A stretch of 23,367 nt of DNA, taken from positions 1 to 23,367 of the IMG/VR virus record IMGVR_UViG_3300011116_000368. The stretch is one strand, 5' to 3'. Every line of letters starts with the position of its first letter. Within the stretch, counting starts at the first letter, position 1. The notes under the pieces were generated by a model. The model saw only the letters and a program-made list of their open reading frames with translations. It made no database searches and had not been told where the DNA came from. The translations under genes and the position numbers were made by a program. Shown here piece after piece: positions 6,716 through 13,212 of the stretch. The stretch is from a virus.

Positions 6716-7462
6716 TCAGTCAGGTGCTATAGCCGAAAGATTATTTGCTGCAAGCCAATCCAATACTCTATTTGTAGGTACAACCATGAGAATACGGGTT
6801 CCATAGTTTATTCTTACAACGATACCAATACATTCACCAGTATCTCTTGTGAACACACCACCGCCACTAGAACCAGGCGCACCGTTTGATGTGATCTGAA
6901 TATGATGCTCCTTCGTCCATTCTACTTTGCGTCGATTGTTACACACGATTCCATCAGTTACTGTGTTGATCTCTCCAAGAGGATTACCAACAGCGTAAAT
7001 TTCTCTTCCGATTCTCGCTTCATTTCTATCAAATACTGTGTCCATCGAATCGACCATTTTGTCTGCGTTCTCTAGTCCAACTATTGCCGCATCAAGAGAT
7101 TCGTTGTGGGCAAGAAGAATTCCTTTCCACGCATGCGTAGGCGTGTCAGAATCATACGGTGTGAAAGCCACAGATATCTTTCCCTTTCCGAATTCCTTTT
7201 CGTCTTGCAGAACATGTGCAGCAGTCATGACAAACCAACAGCCGTCTTTCTTGTAGAGAACACCCGACCCTAGACTCTTCTTTCCCTCTAAGGTTTCATA
7301 AAGAATCACTACAGAATGTGATAACACTCTCTCTGCCACATTCTTAGCATCCCCATAAACGACCACGGGAGCCTCGGCTGTTTTTGCCTTGACTCCCGCA
7401 CGATCTACAGATGTACTTACTGTGACTGCAAGTAGCAGTCCTACTACCCAAAGGCTTCTCAT
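6716..7462 (-). CDS. Exported trypsin-like (HtrA-type) serine protease
   Basis: A 248-residue chymotrypsin-fold protease with an N-terminal signal peptide (residues 1-18, RSLWVVGLLLAVTVSTS). The catalytic triad is complete: H83 in MTAAHVL, D124 in SLDAAIV and S199 in GAPGSSGGGVF. The order and the NPLGE loop resemble the protease domain of HtrA/DegP; there is no PDZ domain. It would act in the periplasm or envelope, perhaps during lysis, entry or particle processing. It is distinct from the T4 prohead protease gp21. A late-type promoter and AAAGGAGGTG precede it, pointing to late expression. Confidence 0.85.
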   Translation of the reverse strand: MRSLWVVGLLLAVTVSTSVDRAGVKAKTAEAPVVVYGDAKNVAERVLSHSVVILYETLEGKKSLGSGVLYKKDGCWFVMTAAHVLQDEKEFGKGKISVAFTPYDSDTPTHAWKGILLAHNESLDAAIVGLENADKMVDSMDTVFDRNEARIGREIYAVGNPLGEINTVTDGIVCNNRRKVEWTKEHHIQITSNGAPGSSGGGVFTRDTGECIGIVVRINYGTRILMVVPTNRVLDWLAANNLSAIAPD

Positions 7463-7496
7463 AGAACACCTCCTTTGGGGGTTTAGCCCTACAGTA

Positions 7497-7503
7497 TATT
7501 TAG
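7497..7503 (-). promoter_or_regulatory. T4-type late promoter of the serine protease
   Basis: Minus-strand CTAAATA (context AACTAAATATACTG), followed by a roughly 34-base leader ending in AAAGGAGGTG before the ATG at 7462. Confidence 0.6.
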
Positions 7504-7530
7504 TTTTCCAAGTCGTTTGATTACAAGAAC

Positions 7531-8775
7531 TTATGGAATAGACTGAAGGAAATGTACCATTTGCTCAGTTGTGTCAAACTTGTAAGGAGAATCAGCAAAA
7601 TTCTTAGATGTGATTCGGGTTGTAAACTGAAGAGTGGGACTTGTAGTTCTGTGGGTTATGTCCATGCGAACCGACCACTTGTACGGTTTGTCCGTGGGCT
7701 TGATCTCTTTGATGCTGGCAAGTCTGGCAACTTCATTTCCCTTAGCATGTGAAATTTCGGGAGGTAGTTTGTCATTATCATCAAACATATAGAGTTTGGC
7801 CTGACTGGATGGCGTATTTCCTGCCCAATCTTCCATGTAAATTCTCTTTGCTCTGATAGTAGTAGGATCTTGATTGCAGTAGAGATGCCGCACGACAGAC
7901 ACGGTTGATGCTCGGGTATCTGCTTTTGTGTACGATCCTCCGCTTGCTTTGAGTCGAATCTCCACCTGTGCGGCACCCTTACACGCATCGGATAGTCTTG
8001 GAATACCCCTAATGGCGGGTGCGCCACTCAATCCCGTTGAGAATAGTCCTCTTCCATTGATGTAAATGAAATGAACTTTCTTTTGTCTCAAGATATCTTC
8101 ATAGAATAAGATGTTGGCAGAGTCTTCAATATACTCATTGATATTGAAGACAAGTTTATCCCCGTTTTGAGTGAAGATAGTCCCTTTATTTCCAACATCC
8201 TTCCATCCAATCTTGGAGACCTTTCCGAAAGGTAGTCTTCCAGCAACGATGGTCTTCTTATGAAGTTCGGTTGGATCCACAGAAGTTCGAAGATATTCCT
8301 GTATGCGTCGAATCATCTCAAACTTCTTAGTGTGAATTGCTCTCACAATTCCCAGCCAGATTTCTTTATCAACTTGAATCTTCTTTCTTCCACTCTGTAC
8401 CCAGGATGTCTCAGTAACTTCATCTCCACTAGTTGGATCAAAGTTATTCCGTAATCCAATCTGCGTTCCCTGTGCGCTTTCGTCTTTGATCTCAATGTTG
8501 ATATCACCTGAGAATGATGATCCCGCCACCTTGCGTACTTTGATAACCAAGTCAGGTTTATCATTGTCATTACCCGCACTATCTCCAACTGAAAATCTGT
8601 CTTGGCGAGTGCTTTGTAGTAGATTGTTAGCAGCACACTTCATGGATGTTGCAATAGACTTCTCTAGTGCAAACCCATGTCCGCTTATAGGGGGACATGT
8701 TCCCTCCGAAATGAGAATTTCAGGCTCAAGATATTCTTGTTGACGAATGAAATCGGAGAGGCAAATGGGGTTCAT
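7531..8775 (-). CDS. Candidate PD-(D/E)XK nuclease
   Basis: A 414-residue protein, not firmly recognised. Residues about 37-110 carry the ordered signature of a restriction-endonuclease-like fold: a helix with Glu (GFALEKSIATSM), then DKPDLVIKV, then INIEIKDE, then a Gln (QGTQIG), giving E, PD, ExK, Q. The remaining 300 residues show no motif I know. The start MNPICLSD at 8775 was chosen because a late promoter ends exactly five bases before that ATG; MFSDRLN at 8802 would begin upstream of the promoter. There is no ribosome binding site, so the transcript may be leaderless. Degradation of host DNA, exclusion of other phages, or a packaging role are possible. Confidence 0.55.
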   Translation of the reverse strand: MNPICLSDFIRQQEYLEPEILISEGTCPPISGHGFALEKSIATSMKCAANNLLQSTRQDRFSVGDSAGNDNDKPDLVIKVRKVAGSSFSGDINIEIKDESAQGTQIGLRNNFDPTSGDEVTETSWVQSGRKKIQVDKEIWLGIVRAIHTKKFEMIRRIQEYLRTSVDPTELHKKTIVAGRLPFGKVSKIGWKDVGNKGTIFTQNGDKLVFNINEYIEDSANILFYEDILRQKKVHFIYINGRGLFSTGLSGAPAIRGIPRLSDACKGAAQVEIRLKASGGSYTKADTRASTVSVVRHLYCNQDPTTIRAKRIYMEDWAGNTPSSQAKLYMFDDNDKLPPEISHAKGNEVARLASIKEIKPTDKPYKWSVRMDITHRTTSPTLQFTTRITSKNFADSPYKFDTTEQMVHFLQSIP

Positions 8776-8780
8776 AGTCA

Positions 8781-8787
8781 TATTTAG
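8781..8787 (-). promoter_or_regulatory. T4-type late promoter placing +1 at the start codon
   Basis: Minus-strand CTAAATA followed by five bases (TGACT) and the ATG at 8775. In T4 late promoters transcription starts five bases after this octamer, so the start codon coincides with the predicted RNA 5' end. Confidence 0.6.
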
Positions 8788-8824
8788 GCGATCTGAAAAC
8801 ATCAGAAACGATTGCTATTTTAAG

Positions 8825-8896
8825 AGCCACCTATCGGATTTGAACCGATGACCTGTTCATTACAAGTGAACTGCACTACCGCTGTGCTAAGGTGGC
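8825..8896 (-). tRNA. tRNA-Thr(UGU)
   Basis: Full cloverleaf: acceptor GCCACCT/AGGTGGC, anticodon stem GTTCA/TGAAC with loop CTTGTAA (anticodon UGU) and T loop TTCAAAT. CCA is not encoded. It stands alone, away from the other tRNAs, downstream of the 8935-9231 gene. Confidence 0.95.
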
Positions 8897-8900
8897 GAGA

Positions 8901-8918
8901 GTGGCCCCGAAAGGCCAC
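8901..8918 (-). other. GC-rich hairpin between a small gene and tRNA-Thr
   Basis: GTGGCC and GGCCAC form a six-base-pair stem with a six-base loop, four bases upstream of tRNA-Thr. It has no T-run, so it is a poor terminator; it may protect the mRNA end or guide tRNA processing. Confidence 0.4.
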
Positions 8919-8934
8919 ATTGAGAAATTCAGAT

Positions 8935-9231
8935 TTAGAGGTCTAGTCTCTTCGTTCGGCCCTTAACGACCGAACCGCTACTATTGCGAGAAATTCGATT
9001 GTCGAGTTCATTGTAGATTCCACCGATCTCACGACGAATCTCGTCAATCTGATCACTAAAACTGCGACGAATTTCGTCAAGTTCTTGTTCGTGATATCGT
9101 GAATTATCACGAAGATCAATTGAGTCACGGTAACGCTGAAACTCACCATTCTTCTTGAGCCAGAGAACGAAGAAGACTCCTGCCCAAATGCTTGTACAAA
9201 CACTCACCCAGAAACTAACATTGTGCATCAT
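8935..9231 (-). CDS. Small membrane-anchored coiled-coil protein
   Basis: A 98-residue protein of unknown function. Residues 5-24 form one hydrophobic transmembrane helix (VSFWVSVCTSIWAGVFFVLW), followed by a charged, heptad-like coiled coil (about 45-83, rich in Glu, Arg and Ile) and a basic tail. It probably sits in the inner membrane with the coiled coil in the cytoplasm. AAAGGAGGT lies five bases before the first of two consecutive ATGs, so MMHNVS is chosen. A near-consensus sigma70 promoter lies just upstream, so early expression is likely; tRNA-Thr follows on the same transcript. Confidence 0.75.
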   Translation of the reverse strand: MMHNVSFWVSVCTSIWAGVFFVLWLKKNGEFQRYRDSIDLRDNSRYHEQELDEIRRSFSDQIDEIRREIGGIYNELDNRISRNSSGSVVKGRTKRLDL

Positions 9232-9253
9232 TATGCACCTCCTTTGTTGTACT

Positions 9254-9281
9254 ATTATAGGGATCGAACTGATTATGTCAA
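9254..9281 (-). promoter_or_regulatory. Near-consensus sigma70 promoter
   Basis: -35 TTGACA at 9276-9281, 16 bp spacer, -10 TATAAT at 9254-9259, both hexamers perfect. It drives the 8935-9231 gene and tRNA-Thr and starts immediately after the previous stop codon. Confidence 0.85.
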
Positions 9282-9683
9282 TCAGATTATCGTGAGAGAG
9301 CAATAGATTCTGTTGCCCATTCCACGGTAGGTTGCGAAGATCAAAAGATATCTTTCACCCTTCGCCCTCCAGAGTATTCCGGATTTGCTCATTCGTTTAG
9401 TGGTCTTACTTTGCCATCCAGCAACTCTTGAATACTCTTGTATTTCTGACTTCATCTTCGTGGGTATGGTTCCTCGGAAGAAGTATCCCTTGATTGAACC
9501 TGTCCAAACATTCGATTCCTTCATCATCGAAACTAGTTTGTTCAGATGATTGAATCCGGCCATCTTAGACTTTCCGTCTTTTCCAAGATGCATGGATACC
9601 TCTGCCATTTGATCGCTATCGGGAGCGCAATCAGCAGATTGGCATTTCCTTACTCTCGCTATGTTTCGAATTGCTTTAGCCAC
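9282..9683 (-). CDS. Unknown basic protein, GTG start
   Basis: A 133-residue basic protein I do not recognise. It starts with GTG, overlapping the end of the upstream gene by eight bases, so it is probably coupled to it. An N-terminal Cys pair (residues 14 and 19) precedes a Met/Lys-rich middle, and the C-terminal half looks like beta strands (RYLLIFATYRGMGNRIYCSL). No signal peptide is evident. Its stop directly abuts the -35 box of the next promoter. Confidence 0.65.
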   Translation of the reverse strand: MAKAIRNIARVRKCQSADCAPDSDQMAEVSMHLGKDGKSKMAGFNHLNKLVSMMKESNVWTGSIKGYFFRGTIPTKMKSEIQEYSRVAGWQSKTTKRMSKSGILWRAKGERYLLIFATYRGMGNRIYCSLTII

Positions 9684-10080
9684 CGCTCTTCTTCTTTAGA
9701 AGTGTGATCTTGCGTTTGATAGTGGGACGGTTCATAAATTCTTCGACTTCTGCAAGGCCATTAATTTTGTATGCGAAATAAATGCTTGATCTACGACCTT
9801 CAATATCGGTCAACATGACCAACATATCCTTTGAAGGTCTGACACCAATCATATCTGTGAATCGAACAAGATCTTGCTTGATCATCTTTTTGATTTGCGA
9901 CAGATTGTATGTTCCCAATCCCTTCAGATAGATTTCAGGATCATCCACAGATGAACTAAAGTCTATGGTCTGTGCCACTTTGCCACCAACATTGAAAACC
10001 TTCGAATCAGTTTGCTCATTAACCACATTGTTAATGGCATCAATCATTTCTTTACTAGTGTTTTTGAAGGGGTTGTTCAT
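9676..10080 (-). CDS. Unknown protein, late class
   Basis: A 134-residue protein of unknown function with no motif I recognise. It is probably soluble: a polar N terminus, a central LKGLGTYNLSQIKKMIKQDLVRFTDMIG, a strand-rich MLVMLTDIEGRRSSIYFAYK and a basic end (KRKITLLKKKSGG). A late-type promoter ends six bases before the ATG and there is no ribosome binding site. Its end overlaps the GTG start of the next gene. Confidence 0.65.
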   Translation of the reverse strand: MNNPFKNTSKEMIDAINNVVNEQTDSKVFNVGGKVAQTIDFSSSVDDPEIYLKGLGTYNLSQIKKMIKQDLVRFTDMIGVRPSKDMLVMLTDIEGRRSSIYFAYKINGLAEVEEFMNRPTIKRKITLLKKKSGG

Positions 10081-10086
10081 GGTGGT

Positions 10087-10093
10087 TATTTAT
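10087..10093 (-). promoter_or_regulatory. T4-type late promoter with almost no leader
   Basis: Minus-strand ATAAATA followed by six bases (ACCACC) and the ATG at 10080. The predicted start is at or one base before the ATG. Confidence 0.6.
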
Positions 10094-10099
10094 GATGGT

Positions 10100-10384
10100 T
10101 CAATCCTCAAACAAAGCAGTCAGCCCATCTTCCATCTTTGAATAATTAATTACCTTTTCTTCCTTGGACTGAATAGATGTTTCACTTCCATCATCCTTCC
10201 ATCTGATAGGCTCGTAGATTGTCTTGGACGAGGACTTTCTATGGAAGTCATTGAGCCACTTGGCTTCCTTCTTGGCGGCTTCCTCGCTCTCGTAGACGGC
10301 TACGATGTTAGACCTCTCAACCAAGTGTCCCTGTAGGTCATCACCATGCATAATACCGATTGCCCATAGTTTACGCTTTGCCAT
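10100..10384 (-). CDS. Unknown small protein downstream of tRNA-Val
   Basis: A 94-residue protein starting MAKRKLWAIGIMHGDD, of unknown function. It is charged, with a helical middle (SEEAAKKEAKWLNDFHRK) and an acidic end (MEDGLTALFED). An upstream in-frame ATG at 10612 runs through three tRNA genes and is rejected. The ATG used here lies five bases after the end of tRNA-Val; the only good ribosome binding site (AGGAAG) is inside the tRNA acceptor stem. It is probably co-transcribed with the three tRNAs from the promoter at 10650-10677. Confidence 0.7.
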   Translation of the reverse strand: MAKRKLWAIGIMHGDDLQGHLVERSNIVAVYESEEAAKKEAKWLNDFHRKSSSKTIYEPIRWKDDGSETSIQSKEEKVINYSKMEDGLTALFED

Positions 10385-10389
10385 ATTAA

Positions 10390-10462
10390 TGCTTCCTATA
10401 GGATTCGAACCTACGACTTCTTCCGTGTAAAGGAAGCACTCTAGCCGCTGAGTTAAGGAAGC
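10390..10462 (-). tRNA. tRNA-Val(UAC)
   Basis: Acceptor GCTTCCT/AGGAAGC, anticodon stem CTTCC/GGAAG with loop TTTACAC (anticodon UAC), T loop TTCGAAT. Third in the Tyr-Leu-Val cluster; CCA is not encoded. Its 3' acceptor strand doubles as the ribosome binding site of the next gene. Confidence 0.95.
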
Positions 10463-10466
10463 AAAA

Positions 10467-10550
10467 TGCCGAAGGTGGGAGTCGAACCCACACGCTCTTC
10501 CGAGCAGCGGATTTTGAATCCGCCGTGTCTGCCATTCCATCCACTTCGGC
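10467..10550 (-). tRNA. tRNA-Leu(CAA)
   Basis: Type II tRNA with a long variable arm. Acceptor GCCGAAG/CTTCGGC, anticodon stem GCGGA/TCCGC with loop TTCAAAA (anticodon CAA), T loop TTCGACT. Five bases separate it from tRNA-Val. Confidence 0.95.
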
Positions 10551-10551
10551 G

Positions 10552-10636
10552 TGGTGGGAGAGGAGGGACTCGAACCCCCGAAGGCCGAAGCCGGGAGATT
10601 TACAGTCTCCACCCATTGCCACTAGGGAACTCTCCC
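10552..10636 (-). tRNA. tRNA-Tyr(GUA), CCA encoded
   Basis: Type II tRNA. Acceptor GGGAGAG/CTCTCCC, anticodon stem GGAGA/TCTCC with loop CTGTAAA (anticodon GUA), long variable arm, and an encoded ACCA end, which I did not find in the other tRNAs here. First in its cluster, about 14 bases after the -10 box. Confidence 0.95.
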
Positions 10637-10649
10637 AAATCATGCGCCA

Positions 10650-10677
10650 ATTGTAACGCCCAATCAGAAAATGTCAA
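10650..10677 (-). promoter_or_regulatory. Sigma70-like promoter of the Tyr-Leu-Val tRNA cluster
   Basis: -35 TTGACA at 10672-10677, 16 bp spacer, -10 TACAAT at 10650-10655, in the gap after the HAD nucleotidase stop. Predicted start is about seven bases before mature tRNA-Tyr. Confidence 0.8.
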
Positions 10678-10680
10678 TCA

Positions 10681-11214
10681 TCAAAGGCCAAGTTTCTTCA
10701 ACTCTGCAATTGTTTGATTTGCACTCTTGTGATAGATTGCAATCCCGCCCACAGCAGTCCACTCTTGAACATTCTTCTTCCAATCATCGATCAAAATGTT
10801 TGGCTTACCATTCGTTGTTGCATAATCTTTCTTCTGGTGTCGAAGAACAATATTTGAGAAGTATGGCTTGGGATTTAGATTCTTCTCAATCCATTTCAGT
10901 TTATCTGCCTTTGATGACGGTTGCCATGTAGTTGTGTGTGCAGAAAGAATCTCGACTTTGTGCTTACTGATATAGTTCCATAACAATTTACCATCCGGCA
11001 TCCAAGGTAGTTTTGCGAACAGATTCGGATGTTCCTCGTCCATTCTTTTCTTGAGTGGATTGATGTGAGAGTCGAAGTTTTTGTTGGATAAGTTGGGAAT
11101 GTTGTAGAGTTTGGCTACTCCTGCAACAAGATCAACTAACACCCCATCCATATCGCAGTAGATCGTTGGTTTGTGCTGAAATGCTTCAGGGAAGTATTCT
11201 AGAAAGTCTTTCAT
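10681..11214 (-). CDS. HAD-superfamily 5'(3')-nucleotidase-like phosphatase
   Basis: A 177-residue HAD hydrolase. Motif I is CDMDGVLVD with nucleophile D21 and acid D23; motif II is ILSAHTT; a downstream Lys lies in RHQKKDYA; motif IV is ILIDDWKKNVQEW. This set and spacing fit the NT5C-type deoxyribonucleotidases found in many T4-like phages, which hydrolyse nucleoside monophosphates. Substrate cannot be read from the sequence. The ATG overlaps the stop of the upstream PAP2 phosphatase (ATGA), so two phosphatases from unrelated folds are translationally coupled. The sequence begins MKDFLEYFPEA, loosely like the capsid-targeting peptides elsewhere here, but F-P-E does not fit the protease rule. 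Confidence 0.85.
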   Translation of the reverse strand: MKDFLEYFPEAFQHKPTIYCDMDGVLVDLVAGVAKLYNIPNLSNKNFDSHINPLKKRMDEEHPNLFAKLPWMPDGKLLWNYISKHKVEILSAHTTTWQPSSKADKLKWIEKNLNPKPYFSNIVLRHQKKDYATTNGKPNILIDDWKKNVQEWTAVGGIAIYHKSANQTIAELKKLGL

Positions 11215-11894
11215 ATGACTGTCTCCATCAATTTGTTTTTCACAGCGTAGATCGCTGCTCGTTTTCCTGCCTCAAGATCCGATGGATAGTGAACACCGGC
11301 AACTACTCTAGAGTCTCCAATTCGATCTGCAATATCACTAAACTTCTCTGTATACTCAGGGTGTTTCTGCGATAGAATCGTAGCAAACATCCAAGCATCA
11401 AAAGAGTGTCCAGATGGATAAGCGGGAGTTGACGGATCCTTGATTCGAATAACGATTTTCTTACCATACTCTGGTGCGATCTGAAAGGGTCTGGCCCGAT
11501 TAAAATGCACCTTCAAGTAATTAAGAAACCCATCTGTCTTGTCGGTCAATTCATGGAACCAATCTCTTCCATAATACTTTCCAGTAAGAGACTCCGTTTC
11601 GTCTGACCACATGTCGTAATGGTCATCTAGATTGTCCATCCTCTGTGCGAATTCTCTCTCTTCGATAGTGGCTTCCGCCATTCTATTGATGATGTAGTTC
11701 AGTTCATTGATGGTCTTGGTGCTGCTGTTGGGCGGCGGCACATCAAGAACTCTCGACACAGGAACTCCTGACATCAAAAACTTGCTTAGTGATTTTGATG
11801 GATCGTTCTTGTGCTGATCAATCTGTACAAGATACTTTGACTTCATGTATCCGACGATTGTGTCTATCGAATGAATCTGTTGAAACTTTAACAT
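11211..11894 (-). CDS. PAP2-family phosphatase (class A acid phosphatase-like)
   Basis: A 227-residue protein with the complete PAP2 active-site signature: KX6RP (K128 to P136), PSGH (160-163) and SRX5HX3D (S195 to D206). These residues hold the phosphate and form the phosphohistidine intermediate through the last His (H202). There are no transmembrane helices and no clear signal peptide, so it is more like the soluble acid phosphatase/haloperoxidase branch than the membrane lipid phosphatases. It may act on nucleotides or sugar phosphates, fitting the coupled HAD nucleotidase. No ribosome binding site is obvious; the upstream stop is four bases away, so re-initiation is likely. Confidence 0.88.
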   Translation of the reverse strand: MLKFQQIHSIDTIVGYMKSKYLVQIDQHKNDPSKSLSKFLMSGVPVSRVLDVPPPNSSTKTINELNYIINRMAEATIEEREFAQRMDNLDDHYDMWSDETESLTGKYYGRDWFHELTDKTDGFLNYLKVHFNRARPFQIAPEYGKKIVIRIKDPSTPAYPSGHSFDAWMFATILSQKHPEYTEKFSDIADRIGDSRVVAGVHYPSDLEAGKRAAIYAVKNKLMETVI

Positions 11895-11897
11895 CGA

Positions 11898-12266
11898 TCA
11901 TTTCAGTCTGAGTAGATACTTAGTCTGATTCACCGCACCGAGCATCTCGTCACGAATATTCATCAAATCGGTGTTCTTACCGTCTAGCATTTGTGGAACA
12001 TCCTGCGACAGGTAAACAATAAACTCGTCAAGGAAAGCGACAACGGTCTTATTGTCCTTGTAGTTCTCTGCAACGAATGTAAAGTTGTCTTTGGCGGATG
12101 GAACTCCACCCTTCGTTCCAGCGAGTGTCTCAATGAATTGGTCTGTTAATCCATCAAGGGATTCATACAATTTACCGAGTGCTTTATGTTCGGCGTAAGA
12201 CTTGGTTTGCCAGTGATAAACTCTAAGTTGATTCTGTACAGTAAGTAGTTTGGTAATGATGTTCAT
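11898..12266 (-). CDS. DUF5856-like, ferritin/Dps-fold candidate
   Basis: A 122-residue all-alpha protein. RVYHWQTKSYAEHKALGKLYESLDGLTDQF recalls the helix of Dps/ferritin-like proteins (HWxxxxxxxHxxxxxxxD/E), and the family is widespread in T4-like marine phages as DUF5856. Iron binding or DNA protection is inference only: the residues present (H19, H27, E34, D38) could support a metal site, but some Dps ligands are not evident. A late promoter ends exactly five bases before the ATG, and no ribosome binding site is present. Confidence 0.6.
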   Translation of the reverse strand: MNIITKLLTVQNQLRVYHWQTKSYAEHKALGKLYESLDGLTDQFIETLAGTKGGVPSAKDNFTFVAENYKDNKTVVAFLDEFIVYLSQDVPQMLDGKNTDLMNIRDEMLGAVNQTKYLLRLK

Positions 12267-12271
12267 GTCAC

Positions 12272-12278
12272 TATTTAT
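12272..12278 (-). promoter_or_regulatory. T4-type late promoter placing +1 at the start codon
   Basis: Minus-strand ATAAATA, five bases (GTGAC), then the ATG at 12266. The promoter overlaps the stop codon of the small gene upstream. Confidence 0.6.
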
Positions 12279-12415
12279 GACTTGGCTCTGCGGGACTTTC
12301 GGGCGGTCTTGGGTTTACGCTTTTTACCGAATATCGCATCCCAATTCTTCGACCACTTTGAATAATCTACCTTTCGGTAGGCATCTCCCTTTCCTGCGCT
12401 ATGTTTACTCCCCAA
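12275..12415 (-). CDS. Small basic protein, TTG start
   Basis: A 46-residue reading frame with a TTG start: it begins MGSKHSAGKGDAYRKVDYS, continues KWSKNWDAIFGKKRK and ends in a basic Lys/Arg tail. A purine-rich AGAGGGGG lies six bases before the TTG, and the frame overlaps the end of the glycosylase-like gene by 11 bases. The AYRKVDY...IFGKK pattern is familiar to me from short conserved T4-like phage proteins, but I cannot name a family. It fills a 138-base gap that would otherwise be empty. Strong basicity suggests nucleic acid binding. Confidence 0.55.
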   Translation of the reverse strand: MGSKHSAGKGDAYRKVDYSKWSKNWDAIFGKKRKPKTARKSRRAKS

Positions 12416-12950
12416 TCTGAACCCCCTCTATCCACCAGTTTGGCACTTGGACATTCTTCCACTTGGCAAATCTCGCCTTATCACCGAGGTAGTAGTTGCG
12501 ATAGGCGGTGACCGCATCTTCAGAGCGATACTTGTCGGGCATCGCCTGTGCGAACGGTGTGAGATCGCCAAGTGGAATGTTTTTAGGGCAACTACTGAGG
12601 TGAACAGAAATCAACTTCTCCATGGCATGGATCTTGTGATACCGAAGGTTGTACTCCATAAGCATGGCAGATGCATGCTGGTACAGCCATAGGTAATTCT
12701 TGTTTGTACGCATAACCCATTGTGTGCAAGGGTGATGCACCATAGTTGCGAGACACAGCGTCTGATTGCTGTGATCCCAATGCTTCACATTCCTGCCCGT
12801 CTTGGTCACACGGGTAGTTGGCTCACCGTCTAGAACACGATGCGCTGTTGACATCATCTGTGCGCTCTCGACAATCATCTTTACGACATGCTTGTCGCAA
12901 AGGTTTCGTGCGGCCACTTGTGGGGCAGGGTCTAGTACGAAGATGTTCAT
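12405..12950 (-). CDS. Pyrimidine dimer DNA glycosylase-like protein
   Basis: A 181-residue protein of a type common in cyanophages and other large phages, often annotated as pyrimidine dimer DNA glycosylase. Its N terminus is diagnostic: MNIFVLDPAP then CDKHVVKMIVESAQMMSTAHRVLDG. The C-terminal half has KNYLWLYQHASAM, PDKYR and YRNYYLGDKARFAKWKN. Direct similarity to T4 DenV is too weak to see, so the repair activity comes from family annotation rather than from catalytic residues. A good sigma70-like promoter ends six bases before the ATG with no ribosome binding site, so early, possibly leaderless, expression is likely. Confidence 0.65.
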   Translation of the reverse strand: MNIFVLDPAPQVAARNLCDKHVVKMIVESAQMMSTAHRVLDGEPTTRVTKTGRNVKHWDHSNQTLCLATMVHHPCTQWVMRTNKNYLWLYQHASAMLMEYNLRYHKIHAMEKLISVHLSSCPKNIPLGDLTPFAQAMPDKYRSEDAVTAYRNYYLGDKARFAKWKNVQVPNWWIEGVQIGE

Positions 12951-12956
12951 AGAGTA

Positions 12957-12984
12957 ATTGTAACAGCAATTCGAACGATGTCAA
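12957..12984 (-). promoter_or_regulatory. Sigma70-like promoter, start codon at predicted +1
   Basis: -35 TTGACA at 12979-12984, 16 bp spacer, -10 TACAAT at 12957-12962, then TTACTCT-type spacing of six bases to the ATG at 12950. It lies just after the 3' end of tRNA-Pro. Confidence 0.75.
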
Positions 12985-12987
12985 GAA

Positions 12988-13061
<74 letters not shown>

Positions 13062-13063
13062 TA

Positions 13064-13134
13064 CTGATCCGCCTGGATTTGAACCAAGACAAGGAGAATC
13101 AAAATCTCCTGTGCTACCTTTACACCACGGATCA
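13064..13134 (-). tRNA. tRNA-Gln(UUG)
   Basis: Acceptor TGATCCG/CGGATCA with discriminator G, anticodon stem GGAGA/TCTCC with loop TTTTGAT (anticodon UUG), T loop TTCAAAT. A weak U1-A72 pair and G73 are typical of tRNA-Gln. One base separates it from tRNA-Asn. Confidence 0.93.
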
Positions 13135-13135
13135 A

Positions 13136-13207
13136 CTGGTCTGACAGGATTCGAACCTGTAACCTATCCGTTAACAGCGGATCGCACTACCGTTGTGCTA
13201 CAGACCA
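13136..13207 (-). tRNA. tRNA-Asn(GUU)
   Basis: Acceptor TGGTCTG/CAGACCA with discriminator G, anticodon stem ATCCG/CGGAT with loop CTGTTAA (anticodon GUU), T loop TTCGAAT. Confidence 0.94.
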
Positions 13208-13212
13208 ATAAA

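Noticed and set aside
669-8775. Methyltransferase and nuclease candidate as a restriction-modification pair
   Set aside because: They are about 6 kb apart in different transcription units, and the nuclease call is itself uncertain.
8901-8918. Hairpin near tRNA-Thr as an intrinsic terminator
   Set aside because: No T-run follows on either strand, so it is listed only as a hairpin.
10100-10612. Longer version of the small gene, starting at 10612
   Set aside because: It would read through three complete tRNA genes; the start at 10384 right after tRNA-Val is used instead.
10681-11214. MKDFLEYFPEA start of the HAD nucleotidase as a capsid-targeting peptide
   Set aside because: The residue three before the cut would be Phe, not Ile or Leu, and the catalytic domain starts soon after; similarity is probably chance.
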